From positions 55,598,676-55,662,675 of the forward strand of contig OX377205.1 of the NCBI GenBank assembly GCA_947396885.1: a DNA stretch of 64,000 bases, given 5' to 3'. Under the pieces are notes generated by a model. The model ran no database searches. It had not been told where the DNA came from and worked only from the letters and a program-made list of their open reading frames with translations. The DNA is from Heligmosomoides polygyrus polygyrus. Lineage: Eukaryota > Nematoda > Chromadorea > Rhabditida > Heligmosomidae. The position numbers were made by a program, and so were the translations under genes. The first letter of the stretch is position 1; each line of letters opens with the position of its first letter. Shown piece by piece: positions 48,205-60,989 of the stretch.

Positions 48205-48425
48205 ATTGAACATTCGAATAATTGTGTTTTTGGCAATTTTCGAATATTCGAATGGTTTCGAATACCCGCAATTTTCGAGCATTCGAATTTCGAATATAAT
48301 CGAAAAACGCGGTTTTTTGAACATTCGAATTCGAGTACATTCGGAAAATGCGAGTTTTTGAATAATCGAATTCGAATATTCAAATCCGAATGAAAACCAT
48401 TCGAATACCTATTCGAATAGGTCAC
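48205..48425. repeat. TTCGAA-rich repeat, copy 2
   Basis: Same core as the repeat at 41262-41402 plus extra ATTCGAAT units. Shorter stretches of the same character occur at 48870-48985 and 57180-57300. Confidence 0.88.
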
Positions 48426-48429
48426 TCGA

Positions 48430-51400
48430 GCACAACTGTAGAACCATGCGGATGCATTGGCCGGTGGGTAGGTTTCGGGTGAGAAAACAGTGCCACTTTT
48501 ATATTTTTTTATTCATCTGCGAGGACGAAGGCAAACGTTGGAGTGAGAAAGAAGAATTAAGAACAGAACATTTGAGACAATCCGTAACATCAATAAAAAC
48601 GGTATGAGGCAAATGGTAGCTCCACCTCTAAATAGGAGAGTAATCATCTGAAAAATACCATTCTATGAAGAAACATCATACCATCCATAGAATTCAACAG
48701 GGCTTTTCGCATTTTGCAAACGTCTTCGTAACTGTACTTGCCCGACAAATGCCCGACAACAATTTTCTCAAAAACTTGTCGAATGAACGAATAAGCAATA
48801 ACCGTGCATTTGGATGGCCTCAAATGGAAGAGTTATCAAATGATACGATTTTTTTGTCCTAATCGAATTCCGATTAATCGAGCTGTTCTATTTTTCAGCT
48901 TAGTCGAATTCTGATTAATCGAAGAATTCCATTTTTCGGCTTATTTGAATTCCGAATAATAGCATGTTCGAATAAACCGAATATTGGAATAAAGTGCATA
49001 ATAAGGGCGGTGAGATTTCCTTTTAGCCAATTTCATATTGTTTCGTTTCATTTATTGCACAAACTGTGCGTCTTGAAAAATGAAGGAAACAAATGCTATG
49101 CTTTAAATGGCTAGAACAATACATGACATTCGATCTATTTGAGCGTCTTTCAATTCCTAGTACTAATTATTGAGGAACTTTAAATACAAAATTTGAGACC
49201 ATGGCATGCTCATAGCCAAAGGGAAGGTGTCATGAATAATGTGGCAGCAAGATGAAGGAGAATAAACAGACGATTAGGTTTAGAACTTTAACGTATAAAT
49301 TCTGAACCGTTGCAAACTTTTGCTCCTACCTACATATGTATCTACAAACATATATACCATCCCTGAAAAACAAACGATGTGAGAGAGCTTTGCAATGAAG
49401 AGAATGCATGGAAGGTTGAGCTGGTAGGAATAGGACATGAGCATTGCTACGAGCTGATAAATGTGCTGATTGTTTGAAAAACACTTCTATAATTTGGATC
49501 CAAATCGAGAAAATTTATAGTTTCCACTGACTTAGTTTGATATCTTTATTCTCTTTAACAGCGTATTCTGTACGGAGTAGTAGATTCAATGATATCTTTC
49601 GCTAAAGATAAAATAAAAGAATAAAGTGCTATAAAGCACGAAAATAAGAGAGATTCTCGATATCTTCTAAGAAAGATTCGTTTACAATACCACTAAGACG
49701 GCTAGACGTTAGGGATGTAGTACTTTTTCACCAGCCAGACACGCGCACAGTGTAATAAATCCGAATGTACAAGACGACATAAAAAGGAATAAAATTCCTA
49801 GAAAATACATGCATAAAACAAAACATCTACGTAAAAGTCCAAAGCTTTTGTGAAAAACCGTTCACTTCGATTGTTGAGCAGTATAATCACTGCGTATTTC
49901 GGTACATGTCGCGAAGATGAGCAGCATTGGTGGGTGAAAACGCACCAGTCAATAATAACCACACAGAGCACAGGCCGAGCGCATCGCAGCCGATCAGGGT
50001 ACTGACTGTATACGCCCTCTCTGAATGGCACGCCCACTCAATGGGGTCTGATTGGATGGGGCGCTCCCATCCCCCAATGCTGCCCTTCTTATATACCCGT
50101 ATTTTTAACATGATCGGAAGCAAGGTTGTTTTTGTACTCCAAGATACCGTTAATTGTCGCAAGTATGGCGGTGCACTAGACTATCTTCTTATATGTACAT
50201 TTTTAATCGGTGCTCTAACTTTAGTACGATGCGAAAGACGACACTTATAACAGTTCGTCTAATTACTGATAGAATTGACAGCTTTTTCTTCATGGTACTC
50301 AAGCACATACTCTTCTGAAGAAGTGGACATCTTTTGCTCATTTACGCCACCCTTCCGATTCCTCTTTCACACCGTCGTAGCGAGAATATCTCTTGTGCTG
50401 AAATGTTCCATGCTTTACATTTTCTGGGGAGAAACGGCTTGACATCTGATCAACATACCGTCTCAATGCCGAATAACCTTCCAACTTCCTTGTCTGCACT
50501 AGGCTTAACATCAGGAGCAATATCGCATTTTCTCAGCTCAAACGTCCTCTTCGTTTGTGGCTTGAAGAATATCCGCAAGACTGCAGACTGCAAAACAAAA
50601 GCTGGAGACAAACACATTTACTCCACAGCACTCTCGTGCTTCAACCGAGTAGTTTACTTAGGTTTCTGATATTGCCAAAGCTGACAGTTTGCTGGTATTA
50701 CAAAAGATTTTAGGACTTCTTTTGCCAAAAATGATAACTGTTCTGAGTACATGTGCCTCTATCGGTAATGGCTAACATTGTTATCTGGCCGGCATATTTT
50801 AGCAGCAAGGAATATTGACGGAGCTCAATCTAAACACCATTTAAAGTGTTGGAGTACAGGTTGTAACCGAAATCTAAGTTCGCAAACAATATTTCGTTTT
50901 CTATTGTCGAGAGGTTTTCCTTTCTTGATATCTGGGTGGTTAGGTTCGGTAAGCTCGGGTCCCTAAACATGATTTCACACTAACGCCTTTCTGCTACTCG
51001 ATCGCGTCTTCTTCGGCGTATTCACTCTCGCTCGTGCTCACTTAACTATGAACGAGTAGAGAACCATCCTCCGCCACACTATGCTTTTAGAATTCACATT
51101 TTTAATCAACCAGCTTTTGGAATATTTTCTTTCCACCAGTCATCTGCATACATTACATTCAGATTGCAAGGACGCGAGTCGGGGTTCTAAAAGAGTCGCC
51201 ATTCTCACTACCTCATCGAGGAAGCAATTGGCTAAGAATTTTGCAGTTTTCGCCAAAAGCATTTCTCCAAACGGTTTTGCAAGCCTAGATCAGACAAGAT
51301 CCTATAAAAGAAATCAGTGGCTTGCAGAACACTTGTTACGTTGCTGGTATAAAACATTACTTCTCTGTCTTCACAAGAAGAAGCTTCCCCCTGCAAACAT

Positions 51401-52250
51401 GAATGAAGGTGGTGCACTCGAAGAAAAACCTAAATGCAGACACTATTTAGTCAACATTTTAAGGGAATCATATAATAGCGTTGTTACGAATAACATGTCT
51501 TTTTTGTATTCGTATAGTAAGGCTCCGAAAGGCAGCGAAGAGATTTTAAGGTTCTGATTTTATCATCGCGTACCACGTCCAACACGCTTGGTAGGATTTG
51601 AGGTAGCTCATTTTTTTGGTATAACCGCAAAAGTACCACATTGATCACGCTATAACTGGCACTTGTATAAAACTTAAACGCAAAATATGTGCATTTCACT
51701 ACATTTTTTTTTTGATTGGGTTTCTCTCGCTTTGGTGAAATCACTAGGAGCTGAAAGTATTACCTTCGAACTACTTAGTTAGCTGCAGAATGCAGCGAGA
51801 ACTAAATGTTCCTTACTCTAGTCTTATTTCTGCAAGAAAACTAAACTCCTAGTCGTCCACAAACAATTGACCACATTCTTGACCTAGTTGTTCTTGCGCT
51901 CCTCATAGCATTGCCTGAAGTAGAGACTGCTTTCTATAATTTGATCATTTTGTTGAAGTGGGTGAGGAAGCCAAACTTTCCTTCATTGTAGGCCGCTTTA
52001 GTAATACTCGAGATGCTGCCCTGTCAATTAGCATCAACTAATTGCTCTTTGATGTTTCCTTTATGATTTGCCGCACGTGTCCCTTTTCCATCTCCTACTG
52101 CTAGTGCTACCGCTCAGTGCACACAGAGTATAGAGGTGTATGGTCCGATTTCTCTGACGTCAGAACGGAATTTGCACTACGAATCCAGTTCAAGAAGTAT
52201 CTTTATGTTTTACTCCTTTATCATCTAAACCGGGTGTAGCATAGAGGAAC
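48430..52250. other. 3.8-kb AT-rich region, nothing recognised
   Basis: Holds degenerate TTCGAA-like sequence at 48870-48985. The longest open frame is 158 codons (51081-51557), without signal, domain or splice support; one frame this long is expected by chance in 64 kb. Confidence 0.45.
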
Positions 52251-52254
52251 AGCT

Positions 52255-53016
52255 CAGGGGCCGGATTCATGAACGATTTACCGGCGGGTAAGTGCAAGAT
52301 CTACCCCCACCCCCCACTTACGCGCGATTCATGAAGGCGCGGCGGGGAAAATCGGGGGTAAGGTCGAGGTAAATGCTACCCCGTCGGCGCGTCGGGGAAC
52401 ATTTACCTTCAAGGCGAGGGTTTTGCTCCGCGACCAATTTCTGACCCAGTGCAACCCTCCGCTGGTCCATTGCCAGCTCTGAGCTGGCCGCCAGCCGCAT
52501 AATCAATGCTCGATAGGGGGCGCCTAGTTATCAATCAACGCTCGATAGGGGCCCGGGCCGCCATGGGCCCGGTCCACCACGCGAATCGTAATTTACGATT
52601 TGCGTGGGTGGACTGTGCCCGTCCGCCACCTTAGTCTCCGTTGGCATATGTTGTCTATGGGGGCTACTGTGGTGGATGGCACCCATTATTAGCCATGTAG
52701 GCCCATATTTACAATAGCATCCCTACTGCCTAATATGCTACTTTCCACCCCTCTCCCCCCTTCCCCTTACCTCACATTTCACATTTCATTTCCCTTAACT
52801 ACGACGCTGCCAGTGTCGGTGGCAGCGAGTTCCCAGCAGCAAAGGTGACTGCTTGGTTTCGCTGCTAGCTGATGAAATTGGCCGCGGAGCAAAACCCTCG
52901 CCTCGGCCGTCATGAATCAGAAAAGAGAGGTAAGTTCAGGGAAAGTGGCGGGTAAATGGTCATCGAGGTAAGTGGGGGTAGAATTTACCTCCGGCCGCGT
53001 TCATGAATCCGGGCCC
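52255..53016. mobile_element. Foldback DNA element, about 760 bases
   Basis: Termini CAGGGGCCGGATTCATGAAC and, on the other side, its near complement ending at about 53016. A second inverted pair lies inside: GGCGAGGGTTTTGCTCCGCG (about 52415-52434) against CGCGGAGCAAAACCCTCGCC (about 52882-52902). No coding capacity. CAGGG termini suggest a hAT-type non-autonomous element, but an 8-base target duplication was not seen. Confidence 0.82.
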
Positions 53017-53559
53017 TGGTTCTCCAAATGTCGGTCCGAGTGCTCTAGAAAAACTCGTTCATATTGTTCCTGACAACTGATAGACAGCCTTTGCTGTTAA
53101 GTTGCTAGTGTGACCGATAAGAGGCTAGCTTTCAAAACACAGCGCCGCGTAATCGATTGTTGTCTGGTGCTGCAGCGTTAATCACAATTGTCCTCATCAC
53201 ATTATCACAAGTGATGCACACCTGTATTGGTTGCTAACAAGTTATTCCTTATAGAATCCAATTCTAAGAAAACGGCACCTCCACCATACGGAAAATCAGT
53301 CCATGTACACAAATGTGAGATGCAAACCCAATGAAGAAACTGCAACCTCACTGTGTCGAATTATTAAAACAGTGGTTGTGAAACGCTGGGCTCAATTTCA
53401 GTTCCACCGAGAGATCTCTCAAATCGCAATTAAATAGCCAGGCGACAAAAGCAGCACCACACAAGACAACTTTGTCTCCTACTTTTGAAGATAACGAACC
53501 AAAGGGCTGTTTCGAATAGATGATGTTTCGAAATTGAGTCGAGTCGTTGTGGAACCTAA

Positions 53560-53701
53560 AGGCCCCCACAGAGTTCTGCGGCAGCGCCGCGGCCCTATAC
53601 TTAACCATAGGGCAGAGACGCAGAGCTCGCCGCCGGCGGCGTCCCTTCCCTATCCTTACCCATAGCGGCGAGCGGCGTTGCCGCAGAACTCTGTGGGGCC
53701 T
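53560..53701. mobile_element. Palindromic MITE M4 (PIF/Harbinger-like)
   Basis: Arms AGGCCCCCACAGAGTTCTGC and complement, GC-rich centre with CGCCGCCGGCGGCG. TAA on both sides (53557-53559 and 53702-53704). Confidence 0.88.
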
Positions 53702-53715
53702 TAAGGGATCGTTTA

Positions 53716-54255
53716 GGCCTATTGTAAACTAGCTCGTCGCGCCGCCGACGCGCTCGGGGCAACTGTCAATGATGCGCCTTTGCTGCATTGACAGTTGCCT
53801 CGAGCGCGTGTCGCGGCGTCGCTCCCGCAACGCGGATTACATGTGAACTGGTCCCCGAAAAATTCCGTCACGCGCGAGCGGCGAGAGTCAGATGAGCAGA
53901 GTGACTCTCCAGATTGGGCTAGGGAAGGGACTCCGGGGTGTGGCGAGCAGGGAGGCCTGGAGTGCGCGAGACAACACGACGAAAAACCGCGCGCCGCCTC
54001 GGCACTATGCCAAGCGGACCAATTCTCCGGCAACGCGCAACGCGTCGCAGAGTGGTGTTATGCCTCCGTGTGGCGGAGGAGAAACTTAGTCCCGTGCAAC
54101 AGCCGTTTGTGCCCGTCGCCCGTCGCCGTGGTGTGCACAGCGACGAGCGGCGGTCGCAGAGGGGGAAGCGCCCGCCGTGCACTATTATTGCACTTATTTC
54201 GATCGCGTCGCGAGGCATCGCTGTCGATGAGGCAGACGGGAGCATAGCATAGGCT
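53716..54255. mobile_element. Possible longer relative of the MITEs (M6)
   Basis: Starts GGCCTATTGTAAACTAG after TTA (53713-53715) and ends ...GCATAGCATAGGCT before TTA (54256-54258). Terminal similarity covers only 8-10 bases. It contains a hairpin with GGCAACTGTCAATG (about 53756-53812). GC-rich open frames inside are not genes. Confidence 0.5.
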
Positions 54256-56160
54256 TTAGCATGCATACGACGCGCGACGTTATAGTAAAGCGTATGGTAT
54301 ACTCCTGTCCGCTGCAGTGACGCGTGATTGCTCAGCGGCGCGCGTCGTGAGCCGCCGTCGTCGCTGAGACTGACATAGTTCACGCATTTCTGCATATGGA
54401 GACTTTTGCAGAATTTTAGCAAATTAGATGATCAGTGTATTTTTTGGTACTAAGCGGGCTGGTGCCCGCTGTACACCGGCAAGGTATCTTAAAACGGGTA
54501 AGTTAGATCAGCCACACCCCGGAGTTCCTTCCCTTGCCTAGTTCTGTGCTGCCCTCCGGGTCAGCGTGAGCGGAGGAGAGCACAGAAACCGTGTTTATTT
54601 TGAGTATTCCACACCATGGTCGCATAATGAGTGGGCACCAGCCCTCTTAGTACCCACTTTTTCCTTGGATTCCTTGATTTGTCGACCGTTCCGTTCGAGT
54701 TTTCGCGTTTTCTCCCGTTGTTACCGCCTCATCTGTATACCGTCGCAGGATTGTTGTTGTCAAGGGTATTTCGCCGACGTCATCTTTCGCTAGGGGGGTT
54801 TCCGCCATGCCTGCGCTCACTTATGTATTTCTCTTGATTCTAATTTTTTTCGGCGTTTCGTATTTCTCACAGAAATGTGGGTTTGCGTGCCGGCAAGGGA
54901 GTACACATGAGAAAGAAATGCAGGAATCGGCACACAAGTGAAAAAATGGCCTAGAAAAACATCTGCTCCAAAAAGTAGCTGTTTGATTGCACATTTCTGT
55001 GCCGGACATGTCATCAGAACCTCCCCTAGACTTGTCCGGCACAGAAATGTGGGTTTCCATGCCGGCGAGGGAGTCCACATGAGAAAAAAGCCCGAAATTA
55101 GCCTAGCCACAAAGAAAACCCCAAGGAGAACGACAAAGACATCACATAATCAAATCAGTGTAGAACGGTCACAAATGAAGAAAGTGTCGAAATACGTGAA
55201 GGGAAGTGCACAGAATAGGGCACGACAGGCACTTCCCCTTCCGCGCCCATCGCTCGCGCTGTTCACTGTACTGGGCACGGCATACTTTTTCGCGCCGCGC
55301 GTGGTGTTCAGCGTTGCTCCTGGGTGGATCGCCGGCCACTTTGCAGAGCGATGAGCGACACGACGGGCGCTGAGAACTCCTCATCATCTCGCGTCGCTTT
55401 GCGAAACTCATCGCCGTGATTCTATCGCGGCTGCGGGAAGTATGCACGAGCCCTAACGAATAAGGCGCGAATTACATTTTTCTATAGTAATTAACTGAAA
55501 TTCACGCTGGGGCGGCGAGACGTGTCCCATGGGGCGTCCATGCTATGCCATTACATGTCGACGTGGACTAGCGGTCACAACAGCCACGGCAACCCCCGGT
55601 GTATTGACTGGGCCGATTCCCATAGTCGCCTTTCGCGCGCGGCAGCATTCGCGACAAACGGCGTCTTCACAGCGTGAAAGCTGGGAGCCATGCTTGTACC
55701 ACGCAGTCTCTCACCCTATTGGGACGAGGAGCACAATAATGCAGCAAGACTAAATATTCAGAATAAGAAATGGTTGTCACCCGTCACAGCAAGGTAGAGG
55801 ACAAACAACAACGTTCGGCGTTAGTCAATCCCTTTTTGAGATGCCACTGTACTTCTATGGGACGATTCGGGGAGATTGCATTTCGATTGTGCAATAGCAT
55901 GGCAGACTATAGGCAAGGCGATATATTGTTAGTAATCCGTACAGGGCAAGTTAGATGGCAGTCATCAAGGATTGTAGACTTTGATGGTCTTCTTTCAATG
56001 CGTTCTTTCAAAGCGCATGGAGTGCTGTGTCCTAGTGCGGTGATTCTCCTCCATACTGAAACGTTTTAGAGTGAGCTCTCTGACAGTATGCTATCTAACA
56101 AGGAGAGCCTACGAAGTGGCGGGGAGCTTTTGCGATGCAATTTTTACAGGACGTAGGGTC
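54256..56160. other. Region with short repeats, no gene
   Basis: ACACCCCGGAGTTCCTTCCC (about 54514-54533) is the near reverse complement of 53918-53943. A direct repeat pair, 54870-54918 and 55034-55083, shares CACAGAAATGTGGGTTT and ACACATGAGAAA. No coding family seen. Confidence 0.5.
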
Positions 56161-56164
56161 ACGT

Positions 56165-57010
56165 GTTGGGTGTCCAAAGCCTTCTGTGGTCGAAAAAACG
56201 TTGTTTACGCGTGAGCGTGAAATTCATTCCACCCTGCTGCCATCCACCCAGATGTAGTCGGTTGGAACAGTGGTGGCGGGGTCGCCTCTCGGGCGCACCG
56301 AGCGGGTTTGATGATCCGATACCCGGTGTCACCTGTGTTTTTGCACAGATCAGATCGTTATTATTACGTGCTTGCGTGACCATAGGAGTCAATTTGTACA
56401 CGATTAATGCTTTTAGTATTTGAGCCTAGCCTACTTGGGTTTCCATTTGAGTTACCTCTCAATGGATCATATTTGCACTGTATCATTCTATTGGATCGCT
56501 AACATAAAAATTTCTTGCTCACATGAAGTAGCTGTGTTTATTGCTGACAATGATAGTCAACAATTATGATATAGAACTATGAAACATTTAAAACATATTC
56601 GCTTATCACACCAGCAGCATCTTGCCAACGTTAGAGACGAACAATCGTGCTCTCCCTGACAAGGCATCACTACTTCATCTTCGTTGAAGGCATAATGGGT
56701 AGGCGTAGAGAAGGGCCCCGGGTGATCATCACTACATATCCAGCCACCACCCAAGCGTATGCCAGGCATGAGCGGAATACCGGAGCGATTAATCCCGTAC
56801 AAATTGGCTTCTGTGATCACGCAAGCCCATAATAATAATGATCCGATGTGTGCAAGAAAACTGTTGACACCGTGGACCGAACTATCAAACCCGCTCCGTG
56901 CGCCCGAGAGGCGATCCCGCTACCGCTGAGACAACCGTCCACATATGGGTGCGTATCAGCAGGGCGGGCTCACGCGCTCTACACTGTTTTTTTCGACTAC
57001 AGAAGAGCAT
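56165..57010. mobile_element. Foldback element with arms of about 250 bases
   Basis: Left arm about 56170-56425, right arm about 56770-57000, reverse complements with roughly 75 percent identity by eye. Well kept blocks are TCGCCTCTCGGGCGCAC, GAGCGGGTTTGAT and CAATTTGTAC. No coding capacity. Confidence 0.8.
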
Positions 57011-58740
57011 TTCGAAAAAAATAACCATGGTTTTGGACTCCGCACACGGGACCCTACATCCTGCAAAAATTGCCTCGCAAAAGCTCACCGCCACTCCGGA
57101 GGTTCTCCTTGTAAGACCGTTGTCACAGAAAACATAGCTTACAAAAGTCATCATTATGTCACTTTCGAAGTAGCTGCGTATTTGAAATTCGAATAATACT
57201 CGAATTTTTCTGTACCTCGGATATCGAATTCGAGTAACACTGGAATAATCGAATAGGAATTTGAATGAATTATTCGAATAGCCGTTCGAATTCGATTTAT
57301 CGAGCACAAACATTACTGCGCTTTAGCCCTCTCCAATGAGATCAACGACTCGCTGTATATACAGTTCCCTCCCGTTATATCGCCTTCAGACACGAGACTT
57401 CCGATTAAATTATCGTTGACTTTTTCGAGAACCGGGCAGCTTTGCTTTGTACCAATATAAATGAACTACAGGCGTCGGATGCGACGCTACTCCCGCCGGA
57501 TCTGGGTGGAACTCTGCGTTCAATACGACTCTCGTTATAGCGCGAGCAGTGTTGGATTCTGGTCCTCACACAGATTGAAGGCGAGCAAGTTGCTGACAGT
57601 GTGACCAGACTTCTACTGCCTCATTCAATTCACGCGGTACCCGGGCGACTTTGTAACGATTATTGACGAAAATCTCCGATCCTCACCAAGTTAGCTTGTA
57701 CAGTTTGTCTGTCTACACATTATGCCATTCTTCTAACCCTGTATTCAACTCATTCAAAAGCACATTGTTTCAACTGAGAAAAACGGCACAGGAGTACAAA
57801 AAATCGAAAAATCATTCTCATCTAGTTTTCACCTCTGAACGAGAAACGCTCTAATTTATTAGGTTGCATATTCGAATTGTTCCGCTTTTCTTGTAAAGCG
57901 CACAAATCCGAATGATAAATGATAAATGCACAACACCGGTCCTATCTTTCGGACTTTCGCGGGAAGAACGCGAAAGTACGTCCGACGCGTCGTTTCCTTG
58001 TCCGACTTTGCAGAGGTTCCGCTGATTTCCAAATAACCTCGAGCAGCTTGCGCTTAAAATTTCTTGTTCCATTCGTTTGTCTTGAAAGGAATGTTAAAGA
58101 GTGCTATGACGCTAGGCGAAAACGTCTTCCGAACAACGAAGGCTGTCGAAGAATCGCGCAGTGCTCAGAAGCCATAGCAGGCCCAGCTCCTTGTTTCACC
58201 CATTTCAGATCGTCACCTTGAAATCAGCGAGTTCGTTGCAGATTCTAGACATGTCTCCATGAACGATGTGATTGCTTTCAGATGTCAGCGCCGCGGTGCA
58301 CTCTACCTCTGTCTGACAATCGACGTTTTCCAATTCTAGCAACTACTTCCATCAAGTGTTAGTTATCGCAAGTCTTTGTATAAACTAGTTCTATATCCGA
58401 CGTTTCTACTCGTGTCGAAGAAACCTGTGCAAACAAACTTCAAGAAAATGGTGAAAAAACGAAGCAAAGGAATAACGATAAACAAAGTCAACTTTAGAAA
58501 ATAAAAACCATTTCTATAGGGATGTAAGGCAATTCGTTGTCCAACTTAAATATTACGCTGGCGATCAAATAAATCGGCACCGTTCTACCGCGCTGATCGA
58601 CCAATAACTGTGTGGAGATCCAAACCCAAACTACTTAAGTTTGACTGTGCTTTTTAATCTGAGTAGGAAGGAATCTCTTCGGGAAGTAAAGGTTGCATTA
58701 TGAAGTACTACGGCAAGAGAATAACAGTTCGTGCTTTTCA
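57011..58740. other. Region without recognised genes
   Basis: TTCGAA-like stretch at 57180-57300; the rest shows nothing. Confidence 0.45.
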
Positions 58741-58744
58741 ATAG

Positions 58745-58930
58745 TGTCGCATTCTAGAAACATATAGGAGCCAGAGGAGCTGTGAGCATGATTTCATAAG
58801 ACGGCATGTCGCCTTGTGGCCTGCGAATTTGCAAGCAACGATCGGCTCGAATTACCTCCTGTGTTTGGTTGAATTTCGGAAAAACTTCGTTACACCAGCG
58901 AAATCTGCAAATTTGCTAGGCTTTAAGCTC
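58745..58930. repeat. Short copy of family R
   Basis: Contains GTGAGCATGATTTCATAAGACG and TTTCGGAAAAACTTCGTTACACC-type blocks that parallel 29450-29580. Diverged. Confidence 0.5.
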
Positions 58931-58984
58931 GTCTCCTTTCAAGCTAAGCATATTTGTGAGCTCGGTGAACTGAAAACGCTGCCA

Positions 58985-59976
58985 ATTCTCTTCAACACAG
59001 GTTATTTATTCGCGGACGTAGACCGGAGTCCACGTTGTAAAAAGCGCTGCGAGAACAGCAACATTAGGCAGCAACATGGTCTGGTCCTGGTCTAAACAAT
59101 GGCAACTCTCCTTGGCTCCGCACAAAACGAGTTTCATCCGTATTAGCAGCACTCCGCCGTCAACTGCACAGCATACGTATGAAATGGATGGTCTCCACAT
59201 CACACCGCTGGATTTCATTAGAGAACTTGGTTTCACATACAGCAGCAAACTAGACTTCTCTGAACATGTGAAAAACCGTTGTAGGATAGCGATTCTGCGT
59301 ACATTCCACATATTTAAAGCCCTTTCTACAAAGAACAGAGCTCTTTTAATAAGGGCTTACAAGAATTATATACGCTCAATAGTTGAAACGAGCACTACAG
59401 TATTCAACCCTAGTAGGGTAAAAGATATCTCCAGAATTGAGAAGATTCAAAATAATTTTACTAGGAAACTACTTGTTCGCATGGGAGGCTTCTTATACTC
59501 CAACATCCCCAACGCAGTGTTCAGAAATAGGCATTTGGATCTTCCATCCCTCGTATCACGACGAAAGGTATTTGATGTTTGTCTCGTTCATAAAATTCTG
59601 TACCAACCGAGTGTGGCTGTGATTATGAAATTATATAGTTTGATGCCTTCCCGAACTAGAGGTAGTATAATGAAAATACCCTTGCCTTGTCCGAGATCAT
59701 CAGTTCGTGCATGCTTCTTTACGCATAGAGCAGGTAGCGCTTACATAAGAATCACGAAAAACTTGTCAAATGCTCATTCCATACCCCAGTTCAAGCGGTA
59801 CGCATCAAAAATGTTGCTTAAGTTTGACGGACTCTGGTCATGGAGATCGACCACACCCAATTCGTGCATGATTGTGCATTTTTCTGATGTTTGTTTGTTT
59901 GTTTGTGCTGTCCAACTTCTATCTCGCGTCTGCCTTTCGCGACGTAATAAACATTAACATTAACATTAACATAACC
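58985..59976 (+). mobile_element. CR1-like element, C-terminal part with intact 293-codon frame
   Basis: LFADV at 59003-59020 is the decayed catalytic box. After a shift, the frame 59076-59957 reads WSWSKQWQLSLAPHKTSFIR, FIRELGFTYSSKLDFSEHVK, then ALLIRAYKNYIRSIVETSTT, RIEKIQNNFTRKLLVRMGG: the thumb and C-terminal region of CR1-like reverse transcriptases. 3' tail is AATAAACATTAACATTAACA-type (59947-59976). 5'-truncated inside the palm. It is the longest clean transposon frame after RTE-B, but lacks a catalytic domain. Confidence 0.9.
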
Positions 59977-60985
59977 ATGACCGAGAACGAACAACGGAGA
60001 AACACGAAAAAAGGGTAAAAAATAAAAGTGTAAAGCTAGGATTAACCTATAACCTACCGATTAGACTAGAAAACAAGTCTAAAACTCAGGAGCCTTTGCA
60101 GAAGGAATTTTACAGGCCCTTCTCTTGAAAGGGTTGAGTGACCGGTGCAGGAAGTCCTCATCAATCATTTTTGAGCAATGAAAGAACTCTTAAAGGAAAA
60201 ATTTGACCCTAACTTGTTTCCTAGAAGACGGAACCATGATGTTTTTACTAGAACCTCTAGTCCTCGAACCAACAACGGAGAAGGGACCGCCTGAGCAAAT
60301 TAAGGCTCTCTTAGTAAGAACTGTGAAGGCCATGACAATTCGTTTTTCTGGAAAGTGAACTGCATAGACTAAACATTCGGAATCTTGTTACTCCGTCAGG
60401 AATAAACTTATATCTAGGCCCGGAACAACGCTTGGCCATCGCACGAGTGAAACTGCTTTGTGCACTTGCTAAGAGATAATTATTCCTCTTCTTATACTGC
60501 GCGTAAAGTCGCTCCGTTTCTAAAAGAGGGGCTTCATTAACAATTTCCAGAGTTTCAGAGTCTACACCATGACTAGTACTGTGTGACCTAGTAATACCGA
60601 TGCTAAGAAACTTGAACTTGTTAGCTGCCGGAACAGTTCCCGCTCAACGGACCGTTTATAGACCTGACTAAAAGCAGCTTGAAGTGCTTAGCGACGCTAT
60701 CAATGATCAGTGACCTTGTAACATTTGATATAGTCTGTGTACATTGACATTGACAGGAAACATCGTAACTAGATAGCATGCTGTGAACGAACTAATAAGG
60801 AAAGAGCAGGGCGTACCGCGTCTTTAGAAACTTCGCTAGAGGTACTGTGGACCGAGCAACTCTCGTTCCCATTGTGGACTTGGTATGTCCGGCCACGAAG
60901 AAAATTCTGAATCTATGCAAAGGCAGGATGATGGACACCGACGGGCTCTAACGAATAAGAAGAAATAAATGAGTGTTTGGAACTA
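59977..60985. other. Spacer, nothing recognised
   Basis: No coding family, no obvious repeat. Confidence 0.45.
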
Positions 60986-60989
60986 GAAC

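Noticed and set aside
49800..50250. Possible promoter or gene with TATATACCC at about 50090
   Set aside because: Frames on both strands are equally open and show no resemblance; no support for transcription.
51081..51557. 158-codon + strand open frame
   Set aside because: No signal peptide, domain or splice support, and about one chance frame of this length is expected in 64 kb.
53795..54422. Several long GC-rich frames on both strands (up to 167 codons)
   Set aside because: GC-rich DNA has few stops; frames overlap on opposite strands inside a probable transposable element and have Arg/Ala-rich composition.
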